A stretch of 64,000 bases of DNA from Diprion similis (lineage: Eukaryota; Arthropoda; Insecta; Hymenoptera; Diprionidae), in the NCBI RefSeq assembly GCF_021155765.1, contig NC_060112.1:7068001-7132000 (forward strand), given 5' to 3'. Made by a program: the position numbers and the translations under genes. Positions 25,004-37,805 of the stretch are shown in pieces (the first letter of the stretch is position 1; each line of letters starts with the position of its first letter). Below the pieces are notes generated by a model. The model was given only the letters and a program-made list of their open reading frames with translations. It was not told the DNA's origin and ran no database searches.

Positions 25004-28000
25004 ATGAATTTTTCCAGGCAGCAATTTAGTGCTCGCAAACAACGAAACAACCCGGCTCCAAAAAGTAAGCAAAAACCTATTTTTTTCACTCCAAAGAAGA
25101 AATAATAATACTGTTTCCACTTGACTACAATTAACTTTTTTCACTTTTCAGCATTCCACCTCTCGCTAAAAAAAAACCGAAACCTAAAGCAAGAGCAAGA
25201 ATTTGCCAAAGAGAACAATCCAAGCGCAGTTAACACAGACGAGGGAATATACAACTACCGCAATGCGGAAATTTGCGGATCCGAAACCTCAAGTTCACCA
25301 GATTCGCAGAACTACAATTTACGACTTTCGGACAGCCTTACTGACACCATTGACAAGAAGAAACCCTCATATCAGAAAAGCAACGATTTGAGACATGCTA
25401 CTCGTGAGAATCGCAGTATAGTACTAGTCAGTGACTCTAGTGCCAGCAGTATCAGCAGCAATAAAAGTTTACCTCGTGCAAACAGAAGTAAAAAATCTAC
25501 ATCCCCATTCTATAGGAGCAAAGAGAAGAGGCATGGTAATACTACAGACACAATTGTACTAGACTCCTCGGACAGCGACGAAAATTTCAGTACGAACAAA
25601 GAGTGCAAAGGTGTAATTACCTTAGATAGTGACGATGATAGCGTTCTTAATACTCTGAGAATCGAAAAAGACGTCTTCGAAAAATCTAACAAAAGCAATT
25701 CCAGGTATCTTGCAACTGATAACTTGTCGCTGGGCAGTACAGAAAGCGTGAGTAAAATACTGACCAGCTATGATAAACGGGGTGATAAAAACTCGGAAAA
25801 AATTGGTATCGCCGAATTTGCACAGGTCTCAAATCGTCACAATAAGTCTCACAACTCCACCGGTGGATCAAGCAGCACACATCTCAGCCTGGAATCAAAC
25901 ATTGTGCAAAACAATGGCTTGCTGAATGAGTATAAAGTGATCAGTGAGTCTTCTTCATCGAATGATGAATCTAACAAAGGATTGAGTGTGGATTTAAAGC
26001 ACAACGATAATTTCCGCATTGACAAGAGGAGATCTAAGCTGAACAAGCTGACCAGCAGTGACAATCAGCAAGGAAATAAATCCCTCGCAAATATCAGTTC
26101 AAAATCTAATTCTAAATCGCTGTTAGTATCAAAACCTTATGATTCTGTGAAGCTAACAAAAAAGGATGCGCAGAGAATATTCAAAGGACGAAAAAACAAC
26201 ACTGATTCTCACTGGACCCCAAATGTAGCTTCTCCTTATTTCAAAGAAACACGTAAATCTCTGTCCGGTTCTTCACTAGATGGGCCAGACGAGGTGACGA
26301 GCAGAAATGTAATAAACGAAACAGAGTCTGATATTCTGACAACAGAGTCGAGCTCAGACAAGGAAATGAGAGGCAAATCGCCACAAAATTTGAGGCTGAG
26401 TAAAACTCATATCAGCAGATTCATAAATCCGTCTAATCAAGAGCAGCAATACGAAGGTTTGTCGGACAGAAAAAAAAATGAAATTTCAGAGTGGCTGATG
26501 AACAATTCACCGGGCTCGACCAGCTCGTCCAGCATCATTTCAGAAAGCAACAGAAACAGCAGTTTTGGCAACAGCAGTCTCGAGCGGTTTGAACTTAAAC
26601 ACGAGACTCCCAATAATCGAGGGAAAATATCCAAGCCTGGTACGTCTGAGAAGGTAATGAACATTCCAGGCCCCTTAGATCGTTTCATATACAAAGGTAA
26701 AACTAGCGTTTTGAAAAATCAAACTCCCCTCGGAGTTGGCAGTACTGAAAAGACGAAAACCAGTCTGGATGAGCATATAACGCCAGCGGCTCGCCCAAAA
26801 CCAGCCGAAGATGAGAAGAGAAATCAACCCATAGTAACTGCTATTCAAGACCTTCACATTGACGATTGTACTAATATTTTAGACAAACTTTATGGGAATT
26901 TATGGAGGAAAAAGGCTGACGCTGTACTTACGCCACAAACGGATCTCCGACTACAGAAAAATGTGGTCAACAGGAAAGTGAGTCAGACTGAAAGGTACGT
27001 TGTAGTTTCCAGTTGGATATATTATTATACTTTATTATCTGTTGTTTTGATAAATAATAACGATTGGTTACTCTGCAGAAAACAGACCTCAAAGGCTACT
27101 ACAAAAAGTGGAATATTATCTAGCTCTGAAGACGACGAGTTTGAAATTTGTAAGTTGTGACTGAATCTAAATAATATTTCAAATACAATTTGGAACTGTT
27201 TTGTGAAACGTACCGTTTTTGTTTCAGTCACTAAAGATATAAGGCCGAATTTTAATTCGACAAAGAAGAAACTATCCAGAGACAGCTTTATCACTGATAA
27301 ATCACCATCGGAAAACAGTGAAGAAAGTTTCTATTACACAGCTCTGACAAACCCTAGGGTATCGAAGGATAATTTCCCACGAAAACCACAAGCAGTGCCA
27401 ATTTCAGCCTCCACCAAAAAGTATATTTGCAATGGGAAAACGACTCACTTTGTGACCCAATTTCTCTTCACGTTTGATGCAAAAATTTTTACCCTGTTGC
27501 AGAGCCATTGCAATTTGCGATTCAGACTCTGATGAGGACGAAAATTGCCACCCAAAACTAGACAAGGATTTTAATAGAAAAAGACTGTCATTTAGCGAGG
27601 ACGCAAGCAATTCTAGCACAAGTGAATTTGATCCAGGGGAAGTCGTTTTTCCAAAACCAAGTGCAAAAAAAGGTGAGATCTGTCTGGGGATGTCGGCTGA
27701 GGGTTAGCTACGTTTTTTACTTACAATCAATTAAACAAACTGACTCAATCTTGTATTTCAGCTCCGGCGAAAAAGGTCCCACAAAGATCGAAGTTAAACG
27801 ATATTATAAGTACTCAACAACAAACTACGAAAAGTTTTTTGGCCTCTTTATCAGCAACCGTACCGATCCAATACTGTCATCCTGAAGCAAGGGCTTTCAG
27901 AAATAATTACAAGAACAAAAAAGAGGAGCTATGCAAATACCTGTTCAAATTATACAACAAAGAGATATTTGATGGAAAGGTAAGTCTGTTTTCATAGTCT

Positions 28001-28997
28001 GGGTAGAAATGAGATTATTAGTCATGAACCGATCATCAGTAAAAAAAATTAATAATCAAATAACATCAATGCTTGTCACGTTTATACAGCTGCCAGATGA
28101 TATGGCTTTAGAATGGAATGTGAGAATGCGTGGAACAGCAGGTTTCTGTTATAACAAAAAGTCAATAAAGAGTATCGGCGGAATCGTCAGATCGTCAAGA
28201 ATAGTTTTGGCCACCAAAGTATGTGAGAGAATATCATTGCTGGCGTTTTTATGCTTCTAACACTTTTAACGACGCCTCGCTAAACTGTTTTCTACACAGA
28301 TTTTGGACACCCCGGATCGACTGCGAGACACTTTGGTCCACGAAATGTGCCATGCTGCTGCATGGTTGATAAACCAAGTTTCCGATGGACACGGACCATA
28401 CTGGAAAGGATGGTGAGTTGTCGACATTTTTATTATCCTTCATTTGCCTGACTAATGCAATTGATATTCTCTTCTGTATCACCGTTTACTTCATTTGGTA
28501 AATTTTCATTCCAAGGGCAAGCAAAGCAGTGAAAAAATTCCCGGAACTACCACCGATAAAACGTTGCCACGATTATAAAATCAAGACCAAGTATACGTAT
28601 AGATGCACTAAATGTGGTTACAGGTAAGAGAAATGATCTCTGAATAAGTATACATTTTTTTTTATCCGAAACCAAGGTTTCAACTTATTTTTATCTTTAC
28701 AGCATTGGAAGGCATTCGAAATCGCTCAATGTGGAAAACAAGCGGTGTGGTCATTGCTATGGAAAGTTTGAACTTTTGATCAACCGAACAACGAGATCGG
28801 GAACAATGCAGACGGCGACTCCAGCGCAAACCAGAACACCGTCAAGGTTTGCTCTCTACGTTAAGGAGAATTATCACTTGGTTAAAAAAGAGCGCAGGAG
28901 TATAAAGCATGCAGAAGTAATGAAAATTCTTGGGCAACAGTTTTCCGCTGTTAAAATTGGAAGGAAAGAAGCCGAGGAAAACAAAACTTTCCAATGA
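25004..28997 (+). CDS. Germ cell nuclear acidic protein (GCNA)-like SprT metalloprotease
   Basis: Ten exons keep frame: 25004-25064, 25152-26994, 27079-27149, 27228-27420, 27503-27672, 27762-27979, 28090-28218, 28300-28412, 28516-28623 and 28703-28997. They encode 1066 aa. Residues 1 to about 800 are disordered, Ser/Asp/Lys-rich, with SUMO-interaction-like motifs (IVLVSDSS, TIVLDSSDSDE, VITLDSDDDS). A SprT domain spans roughly 815-945, with the metal site H909-E910-M-C-H913 and a third ligand candidate at H926. The zinc ribbon uses C963/C966 and C984/C987. The last about 55 residues (PSRFALYVKENYHLVKKERR onward) resemble an HMG box. This matches the disordered-SprT-zinc-HMG layout described for GCNA proteins, which act against DNA-protein crosslinks in germ cells. 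The start at 25004 was chosen because its donor phase completes codon ACA across the first junction. Confidence 0.92.
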
Positions 28998-29614
28998 AAA
29001 TATTGATTTTTGTTACCTAACGATGTACGTATGTACAGTAGATGTAATACTTTGAGGACCCTCAATGGTTTCCATTGCCGGCACTGGAATATTGTGTATA
29101 TTATAACAATTATGACGAACGCCGACTCTAAAAGACTGACGACGACAAGTCTCGTGAGATTTATGAAATTTTTCTACAGCTTTAAACCAGATTTAAGTAG
29201 CGTTATTTACATTTAATATGTAACTGATAAACAAGCGATTTGTAATAATGTAATAATATGGCGTAAAAAGAGAATATATTTTACAATCTTTCCAAATAAA
29301 TATGAACATTATTTACAGCCCGATAAGAATCCAAGTATACAACTTCGAAATTTGGTACATAAGTATAAAAGTATGACGAAGCAGTGCAACCTGTGGCGGT
29401 ATGCGTGTAATATAAGTGGTTTTGAAAATCAGCGGGCAATCCCGTGATGCACCGGGTGTTTATGATTGTTTGACTGCGCAATCGCGGTGGACGGCAGCGC
29501 TCTCTAAAAACAGTAAAATGAAAGATGGCGACGTGCGAGTGGTGTATTTAAACATGTTGTTGCCAGTAGGTAAGAGTTTCGACGACCAGTGTTAATTTGT
29601 GCCTCAAATGTAGA
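28998..29614 (+). promoter_or_regulatory. GCNA 3' end and ubinuclein promoter region
   Basis: The first part is AT-rich 3' UTR, with AATAAA near 29296. A less AT-rich block at 29380-29540 precedes the ubinuclein start and carries AAGATGGCGACG (29522-29533), a YY1/Pho-type core. That core also opens an eight-codon upstream ORF ending TAA. The two genes run head to tail with about 600 bp between coding regions. Confidence 0.45.
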
Positions 29615-32600
29615 ATGTCAGAACAAAAACGTGTTCCTTTTCAATCCCTGGGCACATCGAAAAAGGAGAAAAAGGGCGAGGATTTCGTACAGTCGTACCG
29701 TTTTACGCTCACCTTACCAGAGTCGAACGAGCAGGCATGTCCCGAGTTCGACTACTGCGAGCTCCTCAAATCGGCGGAGGTAAGTTTATAACAGAAAATG
29801 GTTACGGCGAGCGTTCAGGCTGTTTACCAATTTTCGTTACCCATCAATCGACGCAAATATTTCTAAAACTAGGCAATAACGGATAATAAATAGTGGCGGT
29901 ATCGCGCCGCTGACACGTTACTTTCCCATCGGGTACCGGTCCAGATAGAATTTCGCCGTATTTCATTCCCAGCTGTACATCAGGCACCAGGGTAGAGATA
30001 GTCTCCCTCTCGTTCGTAATTACGTGCCAGAAGGATTCAAGAGCCTGTCGCCATGTTTGAGAGGAAATTCCGATCACCTCGTCGGGTTAATCGGGGCGCT
30101 GTCAGGTTGGGGTAGGTTGACCCTCTAGGTACCCCCCAGACTCGACGGATTTTTCCATTTTCTACGTGCTTTCCTTGCTTTACTTGAATTTCAGTATTTT
30201 TTATTTTTCTCATTATTTTTTCTTTTCCTTTTTTTTTTAATGCACTCACCGACCGTCGTCGCAAGTAGAGTTAGGTGGCTTTTGTCATTGATTGACAACG
30301 TTCGATTAGATGGGCAAACGCGTGTTTTGCCCAACAACGCGATTATCATCGCGCGTCCTGCATCGTATGGTGCATGCTTACGTGTCGCCTTGTTCATACA
30401 ATTCTTCTAGATCGATGTTCAAGAAAGTCACCTATACCCCCTAAGCATCACGCTAGGTGCACACATACATATGCGCCGCATATTCGCGCTCGCCATAACA
30501 CCATGTGCACACGCAGGCACACAGGCACGCGTACTCAACACATCGTGACCAGATATTATACCAAAGTTTCGTACCTACATCTATGTATGTCCGCTGTTTG
30601 CAGCACTGCTAGCCTGCGTAAGGTTTTAACGCGTTGAGCGAAATCTCCGAGCGAGACGAGCCTAGGCGGTTATAACGCGTAAACTGCGCTATATGTCATG
30701 TCTCGAATCGTCGTAGCGTAGGCAAAACATTTCTCAAGTCTCATCTGTCAACCTGCTGTGCTCCGCGCAAATACTCATGCTTCATCCTCTCCTCCCTTCT
30801 GTCCCTCTGCCTATAACTGACGCGTTATTATATTCTTTCAGATCCCATCCTGTACCTGTCTCTGCCTGCCTCGCTACCATCAGCGTCGCATCTCTTCTCT
30901 CCCTCTCCTTTTCTCTCCTTTTCTCTCCTCTCCTCTCCTCCCCTCTTCTGAACTCACCTCACTTCTCGAAAGAAGAGATTGTCATATTTACCGCCGAGGT
31001 GACGTCGAGGGGATGGGAAGCGGTCCAGCGATCGAAATAAACTGTATGCAGCTGGCCTTCTGACCGCTATAAAGACGCTTGTCAATTCTTCTCACTCACT
31101 ATCGGGATAATCCGCCGCGCCTGTTCAGCCTGATCGATCACTCGTACTATAAATCACGCATCCATGCCTGTCCTCATCTCACACTATCAATTCATATGTG
31201 TGAAAAAAAATACGTGCACTAGTAACTCGTCTTTTTTGTATTCTTTCTTCATTACTCTAATAGTCTTTTGTTTCAGAGATCGTGAACAAACGATAGGTAT
31301 AGGATTAATTTCTGCATCCGATTTTTTGTTCTTCCTTTTTTTTTAGTCTCGAGCGATTCTTTTTTATGAACTCGTCTACGACTGTTATTGCAAATATATA
31401 AGTAAACGCGTAACGTTAAATCCTTACGAGTTAATTCCACTCGCGCTATTTGACCGTTTACTTACACCCCGAAATTGTCGCATTTATTCGGTCCTTCCAT
31501 TATTTTTTTCGCCTTTTATCTAGCTGGCATAAAAAACTGGCCCTCGCGCTGATTGGGAGGCATGAAATCGCGACGGGTTCTCTCGCGATAGTGCAACACA
31601 CTATACGTATATAAAATATACATACCTAATGTCCTCCCGCCACGCGCTCGGACCTAGTGAAAAAATGGATATTTGTCCATTTTTTTTCCCATATCCTATC
31701 TGAGAGATCGCGTTCATCGACGTCCTTATTTCGTTATGCCTTCTTGCACTCCACGCTGTTGTTGTTATCTTTCCCGTATTGTTTTATTCACGGAATTGGT
31801 CAGCGTTTTGCTTCTTCGTGTATCAGGGGAGCAGAATCAAAGGTGAGGGAAGTAAACCGTCCTGAAATTTTGGCCAATCGTCCGACTGTGTTGCCACCGC
31901 AGCGGCTGCCCATTGCAATTATACTTAGGCGATAATGACAATACAGCGCTCCACCTCGTCTCCAGTCGGTAACGCTTCACCACGCGCTGACCCCTGATAC
32001 AAAAAATTATTTTTAAAAAAGTGCAAATTAAAGGACGAACTTCATCACTGTAAGCACGTACATGTATATGTGTGTACGTGACAATGAATGAGGCTTTTCA
32101 TTCCACACGACGCATTGAACGCATTTTATTCTGATTTCATACCGACTGTCAGCCTGTGGAAAAGTATTACGGACTGTAGAGATAAAGCAGAGCTCTGCAT
32201 TACGGACAATAATACCACGGTGAACCAGCAACTTGCTTTCTCAGCATGGTATCCTGGTAGATTTCAACATTTTGCGCACCCTTTGCGTTTTCGTCCGCCT
32301 TTATTCTTCCTTTATTCTACGTGTCCACGTTACTCTACGTAACGTTTTACATAGCGTCGCCTGCCTGTATGCAATAACTTGAACGCTGAAGCTATCAGTC
32401 GTTTTTTATCATGGTTCTCAATTTTTGCAGAAAAAACGGAAAAAAGAAAGTAATAAAAAGGGCGATGAGAACAACACTGTCAATGGCCTGGACCCACATG
32501 ATGACGATGACGATGAGAAACTGCAGGAGATGGCGAAGAGATTCGAAGCTAAATATGTAAGTTTTGATTTCGCATTTTTTTAACAGCTGTCGTTAATTCA

Positions 32601-35600
32601 CTAATCGTATTTGATATTCAATCGCCATCTATGCTATTCAGCATTTTGTTTCGTCTCTTTCCATTGAGGAAAAAAACCTTCATTATTAACGCCCAATTGG
32701 CTTGAATTTTATTTATCAGGGAATCAACGATTATGTCGACCTTGGGGCTGGGTATGACGAATCAGATTCATTCATCGACAATACAGATGCCGTAAGTTTG
32801 CCACTTTGCAGATTAAGTAAATTATAGCTGTATAATGTGTATACGCATATCTATTTTATTCTGAATCTACTAATTTACTTATTGTAATAGTACGACGAAA
32901 TTGTACCCAAAGAGGTGACGACGGTGAGAGGAGGTTTCTACATAAATTCTGGTCTTCTCGAGTTCAAAGCTTCGGAGAGAAACTCGCTAATCGGTAATAT
33001 CAATAACAACAACAACAACATCGAGGATGAGAGCAGCGAAAGTAGTGAAGAGGAAACTGAGGAACCAAGCAGCCCTAAACAGCCCAAAAAACGTGTCCTA
33101 TATAGCTCGGAAGAGGATGAAATTGAGGATGCTGGTAGCGACCATCAGCCCAAGGTATAGGAAAAATCGTAAATCTCTTTAGGGATGGCTAAAGAATACG
33201 TATCTCAATAGAATGAGCGAACGATTATTAATGTTGTTTGACGTTTGTTCCAGAAAGCCAAGCTCGACGATGATAATGTAGAAAAGAATTCTAGCAACGA
33301 TGTAATATTGAAGAAAAAAAAGAAACAAGAACAATCGATATTAAATAGGCAAAAAAATCCAGTCGTCAGAGACCTACTTAAAGTTAAACGGGAAATTCGT
33401 GACGGCGAGTTGGCAGGTATGAATGAATTTTGATGAAACGTAAAAGTTTTTTTCCGAATTATTTTGATCAATTTCCCCAATTTTTAGACGATCAAGATGG
33501 GGGTGAGAAAAAAAGAGTTAATAAAATTGAACCTAGTAAAACGAAAAGTATATCGGAAAAAAAATTTGATATTAAAAGATTTGAAAAAAAAGCATCTAGC
33601 AATGGGTTGGATGTTAAAAAACCTGAGATGAAAAAAATTGACGACACTATAGAAAGTGTTGTTAATGCAGCACGTGTCGAGGATCAGTCAAGCTCCGATA
33701 CTATGGATTCTGGTAAATCTAGAAGTATCATTTGCTCTAACTCCGACTGCGATGAAGCGATGGATAAGGAAGAATCTCCCCTGCCAGAAATGCTCACCGA
33801 AGACGTGAAGGAAATAATAAACAAATTGAAACTCCATGCCGAGAATAGTAAAGAAGGAAAGACCAAGTTCTTCAATGGTCCAATTAACACTGATCTCTTT
33901 AGGTAAGATGCAATCATTGATCTTCATTTCAGAGTCTGCGTGTCTTGTTTTTTCCTGTTTTATTATGGAAAGCCGAATTTTCTGCTCACTGCATATTTTA
34001 ATTTTTCTTTCAGCTTAGAGAGGAAACTGCGTTTGAGGTACTCGGCCGGTGTGAGACTCCAAACTTATGCACATTTAGCCCATTTTTTACCGTGTAGTAA
34101 ACCCACCCTTGTTAATCGAGCAAAAAAACTGTATCTTCAAGATGTAGAAGACAAAGTAAAAGCGCCAATTGAGAGGTATGTGCTTTCATTTTAATGTACA
34201 TGCAAACAAAGTGTTTCAGCTTTGTATTGTTGGGAAATAGAGAGAATGTTGTTAGAAAAATCATAACATTTTTTCTTCAGGTTAAAGGCATCTATCGATA
34301 GAATAATGCCATCTGTAATGGTCAAGTACACGAGGGACTGCCAGAGAGTTAGTGACGAAAAGTAAGCACTTAAACTACACCTATTATTAAGTCGATCGTT
34401 ATGTTTAATCTTATCCAGAAACTCTGATCCGATTATTGAGAATAGATGAACAGAAAGTACCATTTTTTCAAAATCTTTGCAACCATTAAAATCAGTCTAC
34501 TTTTTCGTTTTCAACTTCAAAAGAGGATTTGCTTCTTTTAAGTACTATACATCGCGCTATTGTCACACGCATACTTGACCCAATCTGCTAATTGGTTTAA
34601 TAGTCGAGCTATTAACTGTAATTAGTAAATAGAAACAAATGATGAAATTTAAGTGGAAGAGAAAGAAACAAACGACATTTTGTTTTTTCATTTCTTAGCC
34701 CACAATTGTACTGGGAGATATATCGGTACTGTTGGTAAGGCGCCCCTACAAGCTGCCACTTTCTTTTCTTGCCTCATACATTCTTCGTACTGCTCACTAA
34801 TCACGCTTGCTAGTGATCACATATATTTCTACAAGTCTCATCATTTCATTTAAAGCCATAAATAAGTTTTTTCAAAGTAACGCGAGTTTAGAATCACGAA
34901 TCTACAGACCTCGATAGTTTTTAGATAAAAAAATACATGCAGTGCCTCTTTTTTACCGCTGAATTTCTTCTCACCTGCATTGAGATAGTGTATATATTTT
35001 GTACCAATATTTTGTACCAATCATCATCAAACTTACGTTCACATTAATATTGTTGCACACACAGACCCAGTTTGCTTTTTTACCCGGGATAAAAATTGGT
35101 TTATATTCAACGATTCTAAACAAGATCGTTGCCTAAATACACGTAGTTCCAGCAAATGGGGCGAGTTATTGTTTATTGTAGAATACATATATTTTTCTCA
35201 TATTCTATCATCTCAGTGTTTTAACGAGGCCTCGAATTTGAGTTCACGCTTGTCATTGACATCGAAAATTTCATATTACAGGGGGGTCGAAGGTTCTCCG
35301 TCAGATGTGGAAAGCAGCGACGGAGACGACAGCGGTAATAAATCGTCGGAGAAATCAAAAGTTCCTCAAAGAAGGTTTCCATGGAGTGATGAAACGAAGT
35401 AAGATTTTATATGCGTTTTGTTTTCAATTCAACCTTCTTGAATTCTAACTAATAACGTCAATCTATGTATCATTTTTGCAGGAGATTAGTGGCTGAGATT
35501 GCTGCCGCACGAAGGGAGTACTTTGAAATATTAAAACCAAGAAAAGAAACCGTTGAAACTTTCGTCTCGTCGTTTATGGATGCCAGAGTACGACCGCTCT

Positions 35601-37805
35601 GGCCTCCGGGATGGGTTCGACTGCAGACCTTGCTCAAGTATTCCAATCCTCAACTACAGTGAGTACAAAAGTATTTCTTTCCATTCCAATAGTGAAGAAA
35701 TGGCGGAAATGATACGAAAAAACATGATTTACGCAATATTGTTTGGCCCTCGCTGCACGGCAACTATACGATAGAAGCGATCATTGATCGGCAATTGGAA
35801 TTATTTTTCTAGAAAAACTCAATCAATCACCCGATGAAATTCAAAATTTACCTCAAACTCCGAACAATATTCTGTCGTGTACGCTATTCTTTATCGAAAT
35901 ACACGCGTTTAGAGCATTACCATTTGGTCGTTCTGTGTTTTCAGGGTGGTGATTGAGTTGGATTAGTGTTGGGATAGCCCTTCTCCGGATTTTCCCCGCT
36001 AATCAAAGGATTCTATAGTTGTTACAATTGAATATTTAATTTTGTACATTCGAGAATGAAAAACGAAAGAAAGCAAAAAAAAAAGACAAAATAAAAGCTT
36101 ATGTTTTTACTGTTGAAAAGCAGAATCTAGGAGAATTTTCCTTATATTCGTACTCATTAATTTGCTACATGTTATATTTCTTGAACTCCTCGTTTTCTAT
36201 TGTAAATATGTAATGGCCTGAGATACACAGACGTATCATTAGATGCATATACTTATGATCCTGGTACTCTGATATATTTATTAAAAAACATTTTTTTCAA
36301 CAATTCAAATTTCTCATTACTGTTCTTCCTACTCTTTTCTCATTTCCCCTCCCATATTAACATACTTGAATATGATCAGCATGCCACAGTCCACGATACA
36401 AATCAACAAACAACTCACCAAGAAAATTAACCGATTCATTCCTGCCTCAAAAAGCTACCACGCAACTTAGACGTGCGGTAATTTTTCTGATTATAGGATA
36501 AAGAGGAAAGCAAAAAAGCTTAAAGATGGTTCTGCACAGCCCGGCACAAACCCAGGACTTTTAACGTCTAGCTTAATTGGTACGACATCGACCATGACGA
36601 AAGGAGATCGTTTAGCAGCAAACAACGAGGTAGTGGTGGTAAATCAGCCGGAAAGAGACAACAAAATGCCCACGAATTATTCGAAATCAGTCTCCGTTAA
36701 TTCGTCAGACATCCAGATGAACTGCCTATCGTCTAATCAAGGTATGAAATTGAACGACACTGCGAACATTGCCCAAACTTCACAATCTGATAAAAAATCG
36801 TGTTCGAAATCGTCCAAGGATGTGAAACGCGAAAACCCAGCAACGAGTCAGTACAGCCCGACTTCTTGTACGACAACGAATGCTGCAAACGTTGCGAAAA
36901 TATCCGTAGTACCTACCGCACAACTAATGCCGCCCAAATCCAAGTTGGATAAATTCAATCCGATGGATCTGACGAGCAGTTCTCTGTCGATAACACCAGT
37001 GAATGACTATCACAAGTCGGGAAAAACCAGCGAGACAAAGGATTTAAAAAAGGAACGCCAGCTCGACACCATTTCCATAACTCCCTGCGCTGATAGCGCA
37101 ACAGATGATGGAGGGGCAACAGTTCCTCCTTCTGTCTCTTACCACTCGAGTGCCTCAATTCAAACAGCTCCTCACTCAAAGCTGATGCCGTTGAAGCATC
37201 GGATATTGCATGAGAGTCTGGACATGAAGGAAGAGAAGGCGATCGGAGATAAGGAAACGACAGACACGCACAAGACTGAGAGGAAAGAGAAAAGGGAGAA
37301 ACGGGGCTCAGAGAACAGGCACAGATCGCATGAAAGTAAAAAAGCCAAGAAGGAGCATAAAGCGTACGAGATGTCGGACCCACCGAAACTCGATCCTGTA
37401 CCGCCGATGGTGCTGTTGTCGAAAGAGGAGCAGGAACAAAGGCAGATCGAGGAAACTGTTGCGGCAACGAATTTTTTGAGCCAAATATTCAACAACGACG
37501 ATGTTCCCAGGACTGTGACGGAAAAGCGAAAACAGGCAACAAACTTGGATGAGGTAACCGGCAACGTAATCGCGCCACCCAGTGAGCAGGAGAACGACGT
37601 TCAGATGGTTATGCAGTCCCTGAAAGAACTTGAAGAGTTGCAACAAATCCATTCACCAGTAAGTGTCATTCAGAAGCCTAGTAAATCCTCAGCGAATGTA
37701 CAATATGGTAACTACCCAGATGACTATCAGGAGGATCATCAGCATCTTTTTATCAAGAAGGAAGACGAGGTGAGAATTCCAAAAAAGGAGGATACTCACT
37801 GGTAG
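29615..37805 (+). CDS. Ubinuclein / yemanuclein (HIRA complex subunit)
   Basis: Eleven exons keep frame: 29615-29779, 32431-32556, 32720-32791, 32891-33154, 33254-33416, 33488-33902, 34014-34175, 34281-34361, 35282-35398, 35482-35658 and 36497-37805. They encode 1016 aa. The Hpc2-related HUN/HRD motif is at about 95-150 (YGINDYVDLGAGYDESDSFI, then GGFYINSGLLEF). The ubinuclein middle domain spans about 395-585 (LRLRYSAGVRLQTYAHLAHF, then RPLWPPGWVRLQTLLKY). The rest is low-complexity and charged. Known role: UBN/Yemanuclein binds HIRA and histone H3.3-H4 for replication-independent deposition. The first ATG (MSEQKRVPFQ) follows an in-frame TTG-initiated extension that I reject. The first intron is 2.65 kb. 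The last exon is long, and the real C-terminus could vary by alternative splicing. Confidence 0.93.

Noticed and set aside
25121..25151. ATG at 25121 as the start of the GCNA-like protein
   Set aside because: These bases form the polypyrimidine tract and acceptor of intron 1; the frame-compatible exon at 25004-25064 supplies a better start.
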